Assembly: GCF_003967015.1 (NCBI RefSeq)
Contig: NZ_AP017560.1
Span: forward strand, 3,594,048 to 3,658,047
DNA length: 64,000 nucleotides
DNA from: Pseudanabaena sp. ABRG5-3
Lineage (GTDB): Bacteria > Cyanobacteriota > Cyanobacteriia > Pseudanabaenales > Pseudanabaenaceae
Direction of reading: 5' to 3'
The position numbers and the translations under genes are program-made. Position 1 is the first letter of the stretch. Each line of letters opens with the position of its first letter. The notes under the pieces were generated by a model. The model was not told the origin of the DNA. It searched no databases and saw only the letters and a list, made by a program, of their open reading frames with translations. Positions 10,388-18,728 of this stretch are shown here, in pieces.

Positions 10388-10487
10388 GTCATCCTCATAT
10401 ACTTACAAATAACTACTAGTAAATGTCTCTTTTTGTCGCTATGATACAGCGCTTAAAGTCCAAAATTAAGATTCAATGATTCATCTT

Positions 10488-10581
10488 ATAGCGCTTTTCA
10501 AGCAAGCGAGGTACGGGATTGATTCCCCGCCTTCGGCGGGGAATCAATCCTCTGTACTTCACTAGACTAGAAAACGCTATA
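10488..10581. repeat. Nested palindrome in the divergent TpsA/TpsB promoter region
   Basis: A 16-bp perfect core stem (10516-10531 / 10535-10550, loop TTC) sits inside outer arms TATAGCGCTTTTC (from 10488) and GAAAACGCTATA (to 10581). Because both flanking genes point away, it is not an ordinary terminator. It may be a mobile repeat or a regulatory structure. Confidence 0.7.
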
Positions 10582-10676
10582 AATTAACTAATTAAACAGT
10601 TGCTAAAGTTATGAATTATTGGGGGGATTGGTTCTGTGAACGTCAGCAAAACTGTATGTGTGGAGATATTTCATAG

Positions 10677-12386
10677 ATGCGTTTACCTTTGAAACCTATT
10701 ATTTTTTGTAGTGCGATCGCCCTGTCCATTTGTAGTTTTGCCAAAGCTCCTGTACTTGCCCAATCGCTTAGCCCCTCCGATTTAGTGCCAACTCCACCGA
10801 GCAGCCCAGAAGTTCCTCCTCAGTTTCTGCCGCCCGTGGATGACCTCTTAAAGCCAAGTAGTCCCCAAACTAATCCTTCTTTAGAAACACCAGATCCTAG
10901 TCAGACTTTTGTTATACGAGAGTTTCAGATAGTTGATAGTACAGTGTTCTCCGCAGATGAGTTGGCGGCGGTGGTGAAACCTTTTACCAATCGTCCGATT
11001 AACTTTGCGGAACTGCTACAGGCTAGAGCCGCGATCGCTGATTTGTACATTCGCAATGGATATATCACATCAGGTGCATTTATTCCTCCTCAGGAAACAA
11101 ATAATGGCACGGTCACAATTCAAGTGATTGAGGGGAAGTTAGAAGATATTCAGATCACAGGAACTAACCGACTTGATCCCAGCTATATCCGATCGCGGCT
11201 AGAGGTGGCAAGTGGAGCGCCCTTAAATCGCGATCGCCTACTTAATGCCTTGCAATTGCTGCAAATCGATCCTCTCTTAGAATCTGTTTCGGCAGAGTTA
11301 AAGGCTGGAGAGCAATTAGGTGCGAATGTCTTGACAATTAAGGTGACTGAAGCCAAATCCTTTAATGTAAGGGCAAATCTGGATAATTCGGCTCCTGCCA
11401 GTATTGGTCAATTACAGCGCCAAATTGAAGTGAATGAGCGGAATCTCAGTGGCATAGGCGATCGCCTAGCTGTAATTTACGGTAATACCGACGGTCGCAA
11501 TCAATATAATCTCAGCTATACCATTCCCGTCAATGCTTACAATGGCACTCTAGGACTAAGTTTCAATAATGCTAGTAGCAGCATTATCACTCCAGAATTC
11601 AAGAGCCTTGATATATTTTCTAATTCCACGGTTTACGATCTAACTTTTCGTCAACCTTTACTGCAAACACCTGCCCAAGAATTTGCTTTGGGCCTCACAG
11701 CTTCCCATAGTGACAGCTTTACCACCCTTCTCAAATTGCCAATTCCCCTCTCCTCTGGTGCTGATAATTTTGGGAGAAGCAAATTTACTACAGTACGCTT
11801 TTTTCAAGACTACACACAGAGAAGTAGTGAGGATATTCTTGCTCTGCGATCGCAGATTAGTTTTGGATTAGGTGGTGTTTTCGATTCCACCCTTAATGCC
11901 AACTTTCCCGATAGCCGCTTTGTAGTTTGGCGTGGACAAGCGCAATATGTCAGACAACTAGCCGAAGATGCCCTACTGATTGTAAGTGGCAGCTTGCAGC
12001 TTGCAGATCGACCTTTACCAGCGATAGAACAGTTTAGTGTCGGTGGCAGTTTAACTGGGCGTGGTTACAGGCAAGATGCTCTAGTTGGAGATAATGGGGC
12101 GAACCTTTCTCTAGAAGCAAGGCTTCCTGTTTTGAGCTTTCGAGAAATTCGAGGATTGCTTCAAATAGCTCCTTTTTTGGATGTTGGCGTAGTTCAGAAT
12201 CAAGGCAATTCAAATACCTCAACCAATAATTGGTTGCTAGGCACGGGATTGGGATTGCGTTGGCAGATGGGCGATCGCCTAACTGCCAGATTTGACTATG
12301 GATTGCCATTAATTTCTGCTCAAGGCAGCCGTAATTCATGGCAAGAAAATGGTATCTATTTCTCTCTTTCCTATAGGCTGTTTTAA
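10677..12386 (+). CDS. TpsB outer-membrane transporter (ShlB/FhaC/HecB family)
   Basis: 569 aa. Signal peptide (to about residue 28, ending VLAQS) and a proline-rich linker are followed by POTRA domains (FVIREFQIVDSTVF at about 78, then GTVTIQVIEGKLEDIQITG) and a 16-strand beta-barrel ending in SLSYRLF, a typical terminal aromatic. The conserved L6-loop motif appears as GRGYRQD. Homologs secrete a dedicated TpsA partner across the outer membrane without ATP. The partner is almost surely the divergent gene at 7874-10387. Confidence 0.94.
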   Translation: MRLPLKPIIFCSAIALSICSFAKAPVLAQSLSPSDLVPTPPSSPEVPPQFLPPVDDLLKPSSPQTNPSLETPDPSQTFVIREFQIVDSTVFSADELAAVVKPFTNRPINFAELLQARAAIADLYIRNGYITSGAFIPPQETNNGTVTIQVIEGKLEDIQITGTNRLDPSYIRSRLEVASGAPLNRDRLLNALQLLQIDPLLESVSAELKAGEQLGANVLTIKVTEAKSFNVRANLDNSAPASIGQLQRQIEVNERNLSGIGDRLAVIYGNTDGRNQYNLSYTIPVNAYNGTLGLSFNNASSSIITPEFKSLDIFSNSTVYDLTFRQPLLQTPAQEFALGLTASHSDSFTTLLKLPIPLSSGADNFGRSKFTTVRFFQDYTQRSSEDILALRSQISFGLGGVFDSTLNANFPDSRFVVWRGQAQYVRQLAEDALLIVSGSLQLADRPLPAIEQFSVGGSLTGRGYRQDALVGDNGANLSLEARLPVLSFREIRGLLQIAPFLDVGVVQNQGNSNTSTNNWLLGTGLGLRWQMGDRLTARFDYGLPLISAQGSRNSWQENGIYFSLSYRLF

Positions 12387-12396
12387 GCCAAATTTC

Positions 12397-12618
12397 TTAT
12401 CCTAAAAGATCACCAATAATAATCCACCATCCACAGAGAGGATCGACTGTAATGTTGCAAGTTTTACCTGCAACTTTTTCTGTAGAAGATTTAGATATTT
12501 GAGGGGATTGAGATTCTAAATTGTTAGCAATATTTGATGGCTGAGAAAATGCTAAAGCAATAGCACTTAAATTAGAAGCAGCGATCACAAAGCCAAAGCA
12601 GATAGATGAAGGTTTCAT
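12397..12618 (-). CDS. Small predicted secreted protein
   Basis: 73 aa, convergent with the TpsB gene 10 bp away. A strong ribosome site (TTTTAGGAGTTAAACATG) supports translation. The first 24 residues look like a signal peptide (CFGFVIAASNLSAIALAFS). The mature part of about 50 residues has two cysteines (TCNI and PLCGWW) and ends in a hydrophobic WWIIIGDLLG. I do not recognise the family. A secreted, disulfide-bonded peptide or lipid-associated peptide is possible, but that is inference. Confidence 0.6.
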   Translation of the reverse strand: MKPSSICFGFVIAASNLSAIALAFSQPSNIANNLESQSPQISKSSTEKVAGKTCNITVDPLCGWWIIIGDLLG

Positions 12619-13245
12619 GTTTAACTCCTAAAAGGTTAAGGTTTAATGCCTATTAAATTAAGCTAGATAAATGATGATTGATTTCACTATTTTCTAATTT
12701 CCAAGGAGATAACTCTAGAAATAAGATAAGGTTTAAAAACCTGTGAAATAAATGTTTGATTTCCTTTCCCACCCCTAATCTTTCGTGAAATTGCAATAAT
12801 TCTACAAAAGATTGATACACATATAAGCATTGAGCTAAGTACTGATTTGAAGTAACCAGTGATGGAATCATATAGCCGTTTGTTTTTTTTGTCAGTAGGA
12901 AAAAGTTATATATAAGTGATACGTTTTCCCTAGATTAACCAATATTTTGTCAGTTATTTAAAAACATAAAAAACAAACGCAAAATATCTATTTTTTATGT
13001 TAATTCGATCTATTTTTTCTATGAATGTCTACTGATTTATCAGATTGAGAAACTAAGCCTACGAACTCATCAATTAACTCTGAAATGGATAAATGGATAA
13101 ATAAGTATATAGATACATGATTGAGATAATCTTCAGAGCATGAAATTTTTTGGCTAGTATCAGAAGCTCCCCAATCATTGAACTATTCTATGTGAGACCC
13201 CATATTTGTATTGGTTTTGATATTGCTATCACACATTACTCATCC

Positions 13246-13287
13246 ATTATTTATATTATTTAATTATTGATAAATAATATAAATAAT
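13246..13287. repeat. AT-only 17-bp perfect inverted repeat
   Basis: Arms ATTATTTATATTATTTA (13246-13262) and its exact complement (13271-13287) flank an 8-nt loop. Both arms contain only A and T. Confidence 0.8.
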
Positions 13288-13349
13288 GTGTCACCAATAT
13301 GATTCTCCTAAACACCATAGTGAGAATAAGCTAATGTCAGTTGCGATTT

Positions 13350-13410
13350 AATAAGGAACCGATTTTTTGTGCCGCAACTTTGCCGTGGCACAAAAAATCG
13401 GTTCCTTATT
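13350..13410. repeat. 24-bp perfect inverted repeat
   Basis: Arms 13350-13373 and 13387-13410 are perfect complements with a 13-nt loop. The arms contain AAGGAACCGATTTTTTGTGC. It is the longest stem in the window. It is not adjacent to a gene end, so a terminator role is doubtful. Confidence 0.8.
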
Positions 13411-13657
13411 TTCCTGCACATCCCTGTAATGTCCCAGAATCGGAAATGCCATTGCTGGATAGCAGTGAGTACAGTAAAGTATGAACAATTTTCGTGAATA
13501 TCCGATTTGTACCACAGCTTTATGTTTTTTTTGTGGATTTATTTGCACAGAAATGAGTAGCGTAGGACATTTATTGCTAATCTTGCGTTAACTTAAGGCA
13601 AGATCTTGGGATCTTTTAGAAACAATTATCGCGGAGTCGCGTTACCTGTCATTTTTT

Positions 13658-13933
13658 ATGGAAGCTTTTAATCCGATTCCTCCAGAGTGGGTCGAAAAGG
13701 CTACACACGCCAGTAGTTTTTGTTGTCCACGCTGTAGTCAACCTCCAAGTAAAGCTGAAGCGGTGTGGGTCAATCGCCGATCACCTGTTTACACGGAAAA
13801 TCATCAACGGAAATGGCAAGAATTTTATAAATGCGAATGCCAAGCAGCTTGGTGGGCTTGGAGCAATGATCGCCCACCCTCAGAATTTAGCGATCGCTAC
13901 CTTCGGAACAATTACGACGATACCTTAAGTTAG
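13658..13933 (+). CDS. Conserved hypothetical, zinc-ribbon-like
   Basis: 91 aa. It contains CCPRCSQ (about residues 23-29) and CECQ (about 69-72), a spaced CxxC...CxC set that could bind zinc. A Trp-rich run (AWWAWSNDRPPSEF) lies near the end. The gene lies 16 bp upstream of comEC on the same strand and may be co-transcribed. I recognise no named family, and function is unknown. Confidence 0.7.
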   Translation: MEAFNPIPPEWVEKATHASSFCCPRCSQPPSKAEAVWVNRRSPVYTENHQRKWQEFYKCECQAAWWAWSNDRPPSEFSDRYLRNNYDDTLS

Positions 13934-13949
13934 CCTTGAAATTGAGTAC

Positions 13950-16310
13950 ATGAGGAGATCGCAAATTGCCTTAGTTTTAGCTTTGTTCTTTGTGGCAGGG
14001 GCATATGCCAGCTTTTTGCCAGACTGGACGGGCTTTTATACAGTATTTGGCATCGGCTTTGGTTTATCGCTGCTGGTTCCTGCTGTCTGGCGTTTAGGTC
14101 CTAAACGTTGGGTATATCTACTTGCAACAGTACTAGCGATTTTTGCTTGTTTTTATGTAAAAATTCGTACGCCCCAACCCCAAGCTAACGATATTTCTAA
14201 ATATGCACCCATATCTAATGTGATTGTGCGAGGACAGGTAGTTGAGCCGCCAAGTCTAACGCGCAGCGAACGTGCAAAATTTTTGCTAGAGGTGCGAGAA
14301 ATTAATCCTTCGGGTAAATTAAATCTTAAGGATATTAGTCGAAATTCCGATCCAGCAACAACTTCAACTACTAGCACTACAGAAACGAAGTCCGATGAAG
14401 CGAATAAGTTTGTCGCCACTGCGGGCAAATTATATGTCACTGTGCCATTGATTGAGGTGACAGGTTTACGGGCAGGACAAGCGATCGAACTTTCAGGAAG
14501 ATTGTATTTGCCTAGTCGTGCTGATAACTTTGGAGCCTTTGATTTTAAGTCCTATTTAGCGCGTCAAGGTGTATTTGCAGGACTAAGTGGGCGATCGCTA
14601 ATTCTCCAAGGTGATCCACCCTCCTTTGGAGAATGGTGGTTTATTAGTAAGATTGTCCGCGCCCATGTGATGGGCGCAGGTGTGCCAGAGGGTTCGTTGC
14701 TTAGCTCTTTAGTACTGGGTAGTCGTGCAGTGGACTTGCCGAGCGATCTTAAGGATGACTTTATTAATGCGGGATTAGCAGCAGTATTAGCTGCTTCAGG
14801 CTTTCAAGTCACTTTGGTATTGGGATCTGCGATCGCAATTAGTCGCAATAGTTCACTAAAACTGCAATTTTTGATTGGTAGCCTGTGCTTGGGTGGATAT
14901 TTACTCCTGACAGGCGCTAGTCCGTCAATTTTGCGAGCTGTGGTAATGGGCTTTGGTAGCCTGATTGGTTTAGTCGTACAGCGTCGTAGCCGTCCTGTGT
15001 TGGGTTTAGTAGTTACGGCGGTATTGCTACTTCTCTATCAACCACTCTGGATTTGGGATTTAGGTTTTCAGTTTAGTTTTCTTGCAACCTTTGGACTACT
15101 CACCACGTCACGTTCGATTTCCGAGCGTTTAGAATGGCTCCCCCCAGCGATCGCGGAACTAATGTCTGTACCGATCGCAGCCTATATTTGGACATTACCT
15201 TTGCAATTGGTCGTATTTGGTAAATTGACACCCTATAGTTTGCTGGCTAATGTTTTTACAACACCTCTAGTATCGATATCTACCTATGGCGGCATTATTA
15301 GCGGGCTATTAGCAATTATTTTTGTACCGATTGGTGCAGGGATTGCATGGCTACTTTATCCCTTGCTGCATTGGACAATTGACATTGCTCAATGGGTGAA
15401 TACGCTACCTAATGCCAATACTAATGTTGGGGCAATTCATCTCTGGCAAATGTTGCTTGCCTATGCGTTATTTATGGCAATTTGGCTTGTGCCTTGGTTT
15501 GGCAAAATGCAGCGCTGGACGATCGCTTTTGTACTTGCCTGTGTGGTGTTATTTGTCCCCAATGCGATTGCTCAAACAACTGCGTTTCAGGTGACATTAC
15601 CTGCATTTAATGATGTGCCGATTATGCTCATTCGTAATCAAAATCAAACGGTACTGATTAATAGCGGCGATCGGCAATTTGCCAGTTTTACCCTGCAACC
15701 CCTCTTGCAAAAATTGGGTATTAATCGCATTGATTGGGCAGTTTCGACCGATACACAGCCTGATGTCAGTGATGGTTGGAATACGCTTATGTCTAGTTCT
15801 GTCGCGATCGCCCAGTTCCGTGATATTAGCCTTGGTGTTACGCCTAAACCCTATCAAGACCTCCAACAGTCTCTTGCCACGGCAAAAACTCCCTTAGCTT
15901 CGCTCAAGGTGGGTGAAACTCTCACGATTAATAACCAAGTTGAGGTGCAACTGCTCAATCAGTCACCAGATATTCTCAAAATCAAAACGGGTGAGCTATC
16001 TTGGCTAATGCTTGCTAATGCTGATCAAAAGGCACAACAGGTGATCATTACTCAAAAAGACTTACTACCAAAATTATCCGCGAATATTCTCTGGTGGACA
16101 GGCGGGCAAATCGATCCCAAGATTTTGGAAGCGATCAGTCCTAAAATTGCGATCGCTTCAGCCACAAGTGTTGTCGAGGAAATAGTCAATCAATTCTATG
16201 AAGCCAAAATTCGCGTATTTTGGACAGGTAGAGATGGTGCAATTCAGTGGACTCCTGACAAAGATTTCCACACTCTCCGTGATCAACAAGACTCGCGATC
16301 GCCAATTTGA
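13950..16310 (+). CDS. comEC: ComEC/Rec2 family DNA-uptake channel
   Basis: 786 aa. An N-terminal membrane region and an OB-like DUF4131 segment (VIVRGQVVEPPSLTRSERAKF) are followed by the polytopic Competence domain, with the landmarks VLAASGFQVTLVLG and LLLTGASPSILRAVVMG. The C-terminal part corresponds to the metallo-beta-lactamase-like domain (PIMLIRNQNQTVLINSGD), but the canonical HxHxDH metal motif is not visible, so nuclease activity is doubtful. The protein forms the inner-membrane channel for transforming DNA. Cyanobacteria of several genera are naturally competent. Confidence 0.9.
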   Translation: MRRSQIALVLALFFVAGAYASFLPDWTGFYTVFGIGFGLSLLVPAVWRLGPKRWVYLLATVLAIFACFYVKIRTPQPQANDISKYAPISNVIVRGQVVEPPSLTRSERAKFLLEVREINPSGKLNLKDISRNSDPATTSTTSTTETKSDEANKFVATAGKLYVTVPLIEVTGLRAGQAIELSGRLYLPSRADNFGAFDFKSYLARQGVFAGLSGRSLILQGDPPSFGEWWFISKIVRAHVMGAGVPEGSLLSSLVLGSRAVDLPSDLKDDFINAGLAAVLAASGFQVTLVLGSAIAISRNSSLKLQFLIGSLCLGGYLLLTGASPSILRAVVMGFGSLIGLVVQRRSRPVLGLVVTAVLLLLYQPLWIWDLGFQFSFLATFGLLTTSRSISERLEWLPPAIAELMSVPIAAYIWTLPLQLVVFGKLTPYSLLANVFTTPLVSISTYGGIISGLLAIIFVPIGAGIAWLLYPLLHWTIDIAQWVNTLPNANTNVGAIHLWQMLLAYALFMAIWLVPWFGKMQRWTIAFVLACVVLFVPNAIAQTTAFQVTLPAFNDVPIMLIRNQNQTVLINSGDRQFASFTLQPLLQKLGINRIDWAVSTDTQPDVSDGWNTLMSSSVAIAQFRDISLGVTPKPYQDLQQSLATAKTPLASLKVGETLTINNQVEVQLLNQSPDILKIKTGELSWLMLANADQKAQQVIITQKDLLPKLSANILWWTGGQIDPKILEAISPKIAIASATSVVEEIVNQFYEAKIRVFWTGRDGAIQWTPDKDFHTLRDQQDSRSPI

Positions 16311-16329
16311 TTAAAGATAGAAAACCCTC

Positions 16330-17217
16330 ATGGAATCGCAACTACAGCAGCTAAAAAAAATTCTGACTGATCGGACTTTTTGGATATTTGCAACTCTGAG
16401 CTGTTTGGCGACCCTTCACCTGTATAGTGTCTGGAAAATATCCGAAAGAGTGCCATCTTTACTTAACTTCTTGGGATGGTTTAGTATTGGCTTTTTGCTG
16501 TGGAAACGGAAATTTAAGCTCAGATTTCGGGGCAGTCTCACTGCTGCAATTTTAGGAACAATTTTAATTCTATGGATGATCATTAGACATAGTTTAGGAC
16601 AATATTACCTGTCAAAAATTGATGTTTTATATAGCTTCTTCCCTGTGATTACTTGCATCGGTCTACTCCTAATAACTACAGGATTTAGACGCTTAATAAA
16701 TTATAAAAATGAAGTCTTAGTTGCAACCCTTATTTCTTTGCCATATGCATCTTTATATAATATATTAAAGCCGATTGTAAATATTGATGCTCAGTTGCTC
16801 AATTTTATGCTGCACTATTTTGGTTTCCAATCTATTAGGCAAGGTGCTGTTATCTATCTTCAAAATGGAGCAGTTGAAATAATGCCTAGCTGCTCTAGTG
16901 TGGGACCAATATTAACAATGCTTCCCTTTATAGTCGTTTTACTAAGTATTTATCCTACAAGTAAAGCCAAACAAATTTTCATCTATATCAGTACGATTTT
17001 TTCAATTATTTTTATTAACAGTATTCGCTTATCTTTATTAGCCATACTTTTAAATAAAGGTGATATGAATAATTTCAACTATTGGCATGTTGGAGGAGGT
17101 GCAGGGATTTTCTCAAATCTGATTGTTTTCTTGATTGGTGGGATATCTTATCAAGTATTGAATAAATCTTCTAAACACAATAAAGATGGATCAGATAAAC
17201 TTAGCTCAAAGATATAA
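16330..17217 (+). CDS. Cyanoexosortase (probably type A)
   Basis: 295 aa, about eight hydrophobic helices. The exosortase catalytic triad is visible: Cys188 in MPSCSSVGP, Arg233 in NSIRLSLLA and His253 in YWHVGGGAG. Exosortases are membrane transpeptidase-like enzymes that process PEP-CTERM-type tails of exported proteins. The two downstream genes match cyanoexosortase A-associated families, which is the reason for the subtype call. No PEP-CTERM substrate is visible within the window. It overlaps the next gene by 32 nt. Confidence 0.88.
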   Translation: MESQLQQLKKILTDRTFWIFATLSCLATLHLYSVWKISERVPSLLNFLGWFSIGFLLWKRKFKLRFRGSLTAAILGTILILWMIIRHSLGQYYLSKIDVLYSFFPVITCIGLLLITTGFRRLINYKNEVLVATLISLPYASLYNILKPIVNIDAQLLNFMLHYFGFQSIRQGAVIYLQNGAVEIMPSCSSVGPILTMLPFIVVLLSIYPTSKAKQIFIYISTIFSIIFINSIRLSLLAILLNKGDMNNFNYWHVGGGAGIFSNLIVFLIGGISYQVLNKSSKHNKDGSDKLSSKI

Positions 17218-17941
17218 ATATCAAAAATCAAGATTTAAATTGCTTAAAAAATTTAAGATATCTTGCTTAATAATTGCCTTTACTTCAGGCTGTGTCGCCA
17301 TTATTAGTATTTGCTTACTTACTCCTGAGATTAAAACAAGCTCAAAATTGCAACTACCCAGTCAAATATCCTTGACTGATTGGCAATTCAAAGAAAGTAA
17401 AAACTTGAATATTCTTTTAGAAAATGATGCTACTTCTGCTCAACAATATTTATATATATCATCAGCACAAAATGTCTTAAAAGTTGATGCATTATATACT
17501 AACGGAATGGTTTCAATTCCTAAATCACTAGAAATGATTGGGATAAAGTACTCTAACAATAATCTAATTATGCGGTATTTAGATAAAGTAGGATATTATG
17601 CTTTATTCTCTGATCAAGAACGGGCTTACCTATCATCATGTATTAATTCACGTGGTATGACAACTGTTACTGAGGAGCAGTTTATTAATAATCGTCCCCT
17701 TGAGATTACTTGGAGTCATATTAGTGCTTATTTAATGGGAACTAGTGATTTATTCGATGATCGCTGTTTATTTACAACCATATCGATACCAATAGAGAAA
17801 AATGATCTAGTTGGGCAAAATAACAGTTCTTTAGACAAAAAATATCAAACCTTAGAAAAAGCATGGATTAATTGGCATCTTTACTGGAAAGATAATTTCC
17901 CTAAGGAATCATACTTTTTCAAAACAAAATCTATTCCATAA
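17186..17941 (+). CDS. Cyanoexosortase A system-associated protein
   Basis: 251 aa with one N-terminal membrane helix (about residues 25-47, ISCLIIAFTSGCVAIISICLL) and a periplasmic domain. The segment QISLTDWQFKESKNL resembles the start of the EpsI-like or exosortase-associated domain. It overlaps the exosortase gene and is followed by the HpsJ-like gene, the expected order for this system. It probably supports substrate recognition or polysaccharide export; its mechanism is unknown. Confidence 0.8.
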   Translation: MDQINLAQRYKYQKSRFKLLKKFKISCLIIAFTSGCVAIISICLLTPEIKTSSKLQLPSQISLTDWQFKESKNLNILLENDATSAQQYLYISSAQNVLKVDALYTNGMVSIPKSLEMIGIKYSNNNLIMRYLDKVGYYALFSDQERAYLSSCINSRGMTTVTEEQFINNRPLEITWSHISAYLMGTSDLFDDRCLFTTISIPIEKNDLVGQNNSSLDKKYQTLEKAWINWHLYWKDNFPKESYFFKTKSIP

Positions 17942-17957
17942 CAAATTGGAGATATTT

Positions 17958-18665
17958 ATGCAAGATATTCAAGTTCCAGCTATGGGTAGGCAGACATTTA
18001 CTTTATTAAGAGGTGTTGGCTATTTCTTACTAGCTTTATTCCTTTTAGATCTTTTAACAATTGTCCTACCCTTCAAATTTACTGATGCCGTTTGGGAGCT
18101 AAATACTTTTGGTCAAATTGTTGAAAGAGTTCCACTATTACTACTCTCATTCCCTTTGATCTTTTTTGGTGAATATAGTGCGCGTATGAAATGGGAACAG
18201 ATAGCTACAAAAGTTATTTCTTGGCTAGCTTTGGTGATGGCAGTGTTTTTCTTCCTTGGTGTTCCTTTAGGTATTGTCAATACGTTTCGTGTTCAAACTA
18301 TTCGTCAAGGTGATATTATCGCTAAAACTGCTCAACAAAATAGTCCTTTGCAAGCGATCGCTGAGCGTTTAAATAAGTCAAGTACTGATAATGAAATTCG
18401 TGATGTTCTAAAATCTCTAAACCCTCAGCAGCAGTCATTAGTCGCCAAAATCCCTAAACCCCAAGAGGTTAAAAAAAGACTTTTAACTGAGATTAATACA
18501 TCAATCAATCAGACCCAATCACAGTCCGATGAAATTAAAAGAAGGATTAGTAATGCGCTTTGGAAAGACTCTGTAAAATGGGTGATCGCAGCAACCCTAT
18601 CTGCTCTATTTCTTGTCTATGTTTGGATACAATCTAAATGGGCTAGGGTAGGTATTAACTATTAG
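17958..18665 (+). CDS. HpsJ-like protein, cyanoexosortase A-associated
   Basis: 235 aa from the ATG at 17958, preferred because GGAG lies 7 nt upstream; an in-frame TTG at 17946 is less likely. Three N-terminal helices (about 17-40, 57-77, 82-104) and a C-terminal helix enclose a soluble region with a coiled, charged segment (QQSLVAKIPKPQEVKKRL...). HpsJ-type proteins are linked to hormogonium polysaccharide and motility in filamentous cyanobacteria. With the exosortase genes upstream, a role in surface polysaccharide or glycoprotein export is a reasonable inference. Confidence 0.78.
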   Translation: MQDIQVPAMGRQTFTLLRGVGYFLLALFLLDLLTIVLPFKFTDAVWELNTFGQIVERVPLLLLSFPLIFFGEYSARMKWEQIATKVISWLALVMAVFFFLGVPLGIVNTFRVQTIRQGDIIAKTAQQNSPLQAIAERLNKSSTDNEIRDVLKSLNPQQQSLVAKIPKPQEVKKRLLTEINTSINQTQSQSDEIKRRISNALWKDSVKWVIAATLSALFLVYVWIQSKWARVGINY

Positions 18666-18728
18666 TAATTATTGAATTTTTGTTCTTAGCAAACCTTTTA
18701 TAACTCATTGTGAAAGCAATCCAAATTT

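Larger units (their letters stand above)
12872..13657. other. Gene-poor region with two strong hairpins
   Basis: Nearly 790 bp without a convincing gene. Two striking inverted repeats lie inside it and are listed separately (13246-13287 and 13350-13410). The region is AT-rich and may hold remnants of a mobile element, but I recognise no transposase sequence. Confidence 0.5.

Noticed and set aside
12653-12871. 72-aa open frame on the minus strand upstream of the small secreted protein
   Set aside because: No ribosome site, no recognisable domain and unremarkable composition; could be chance in AT-rich DNA.
13348-13548. 66-aa minus-strand frame covering the 24-bp hairpin
   Set aside because: Its C-terminal third is encoded by the inverted repeat itself; probably not a gene.
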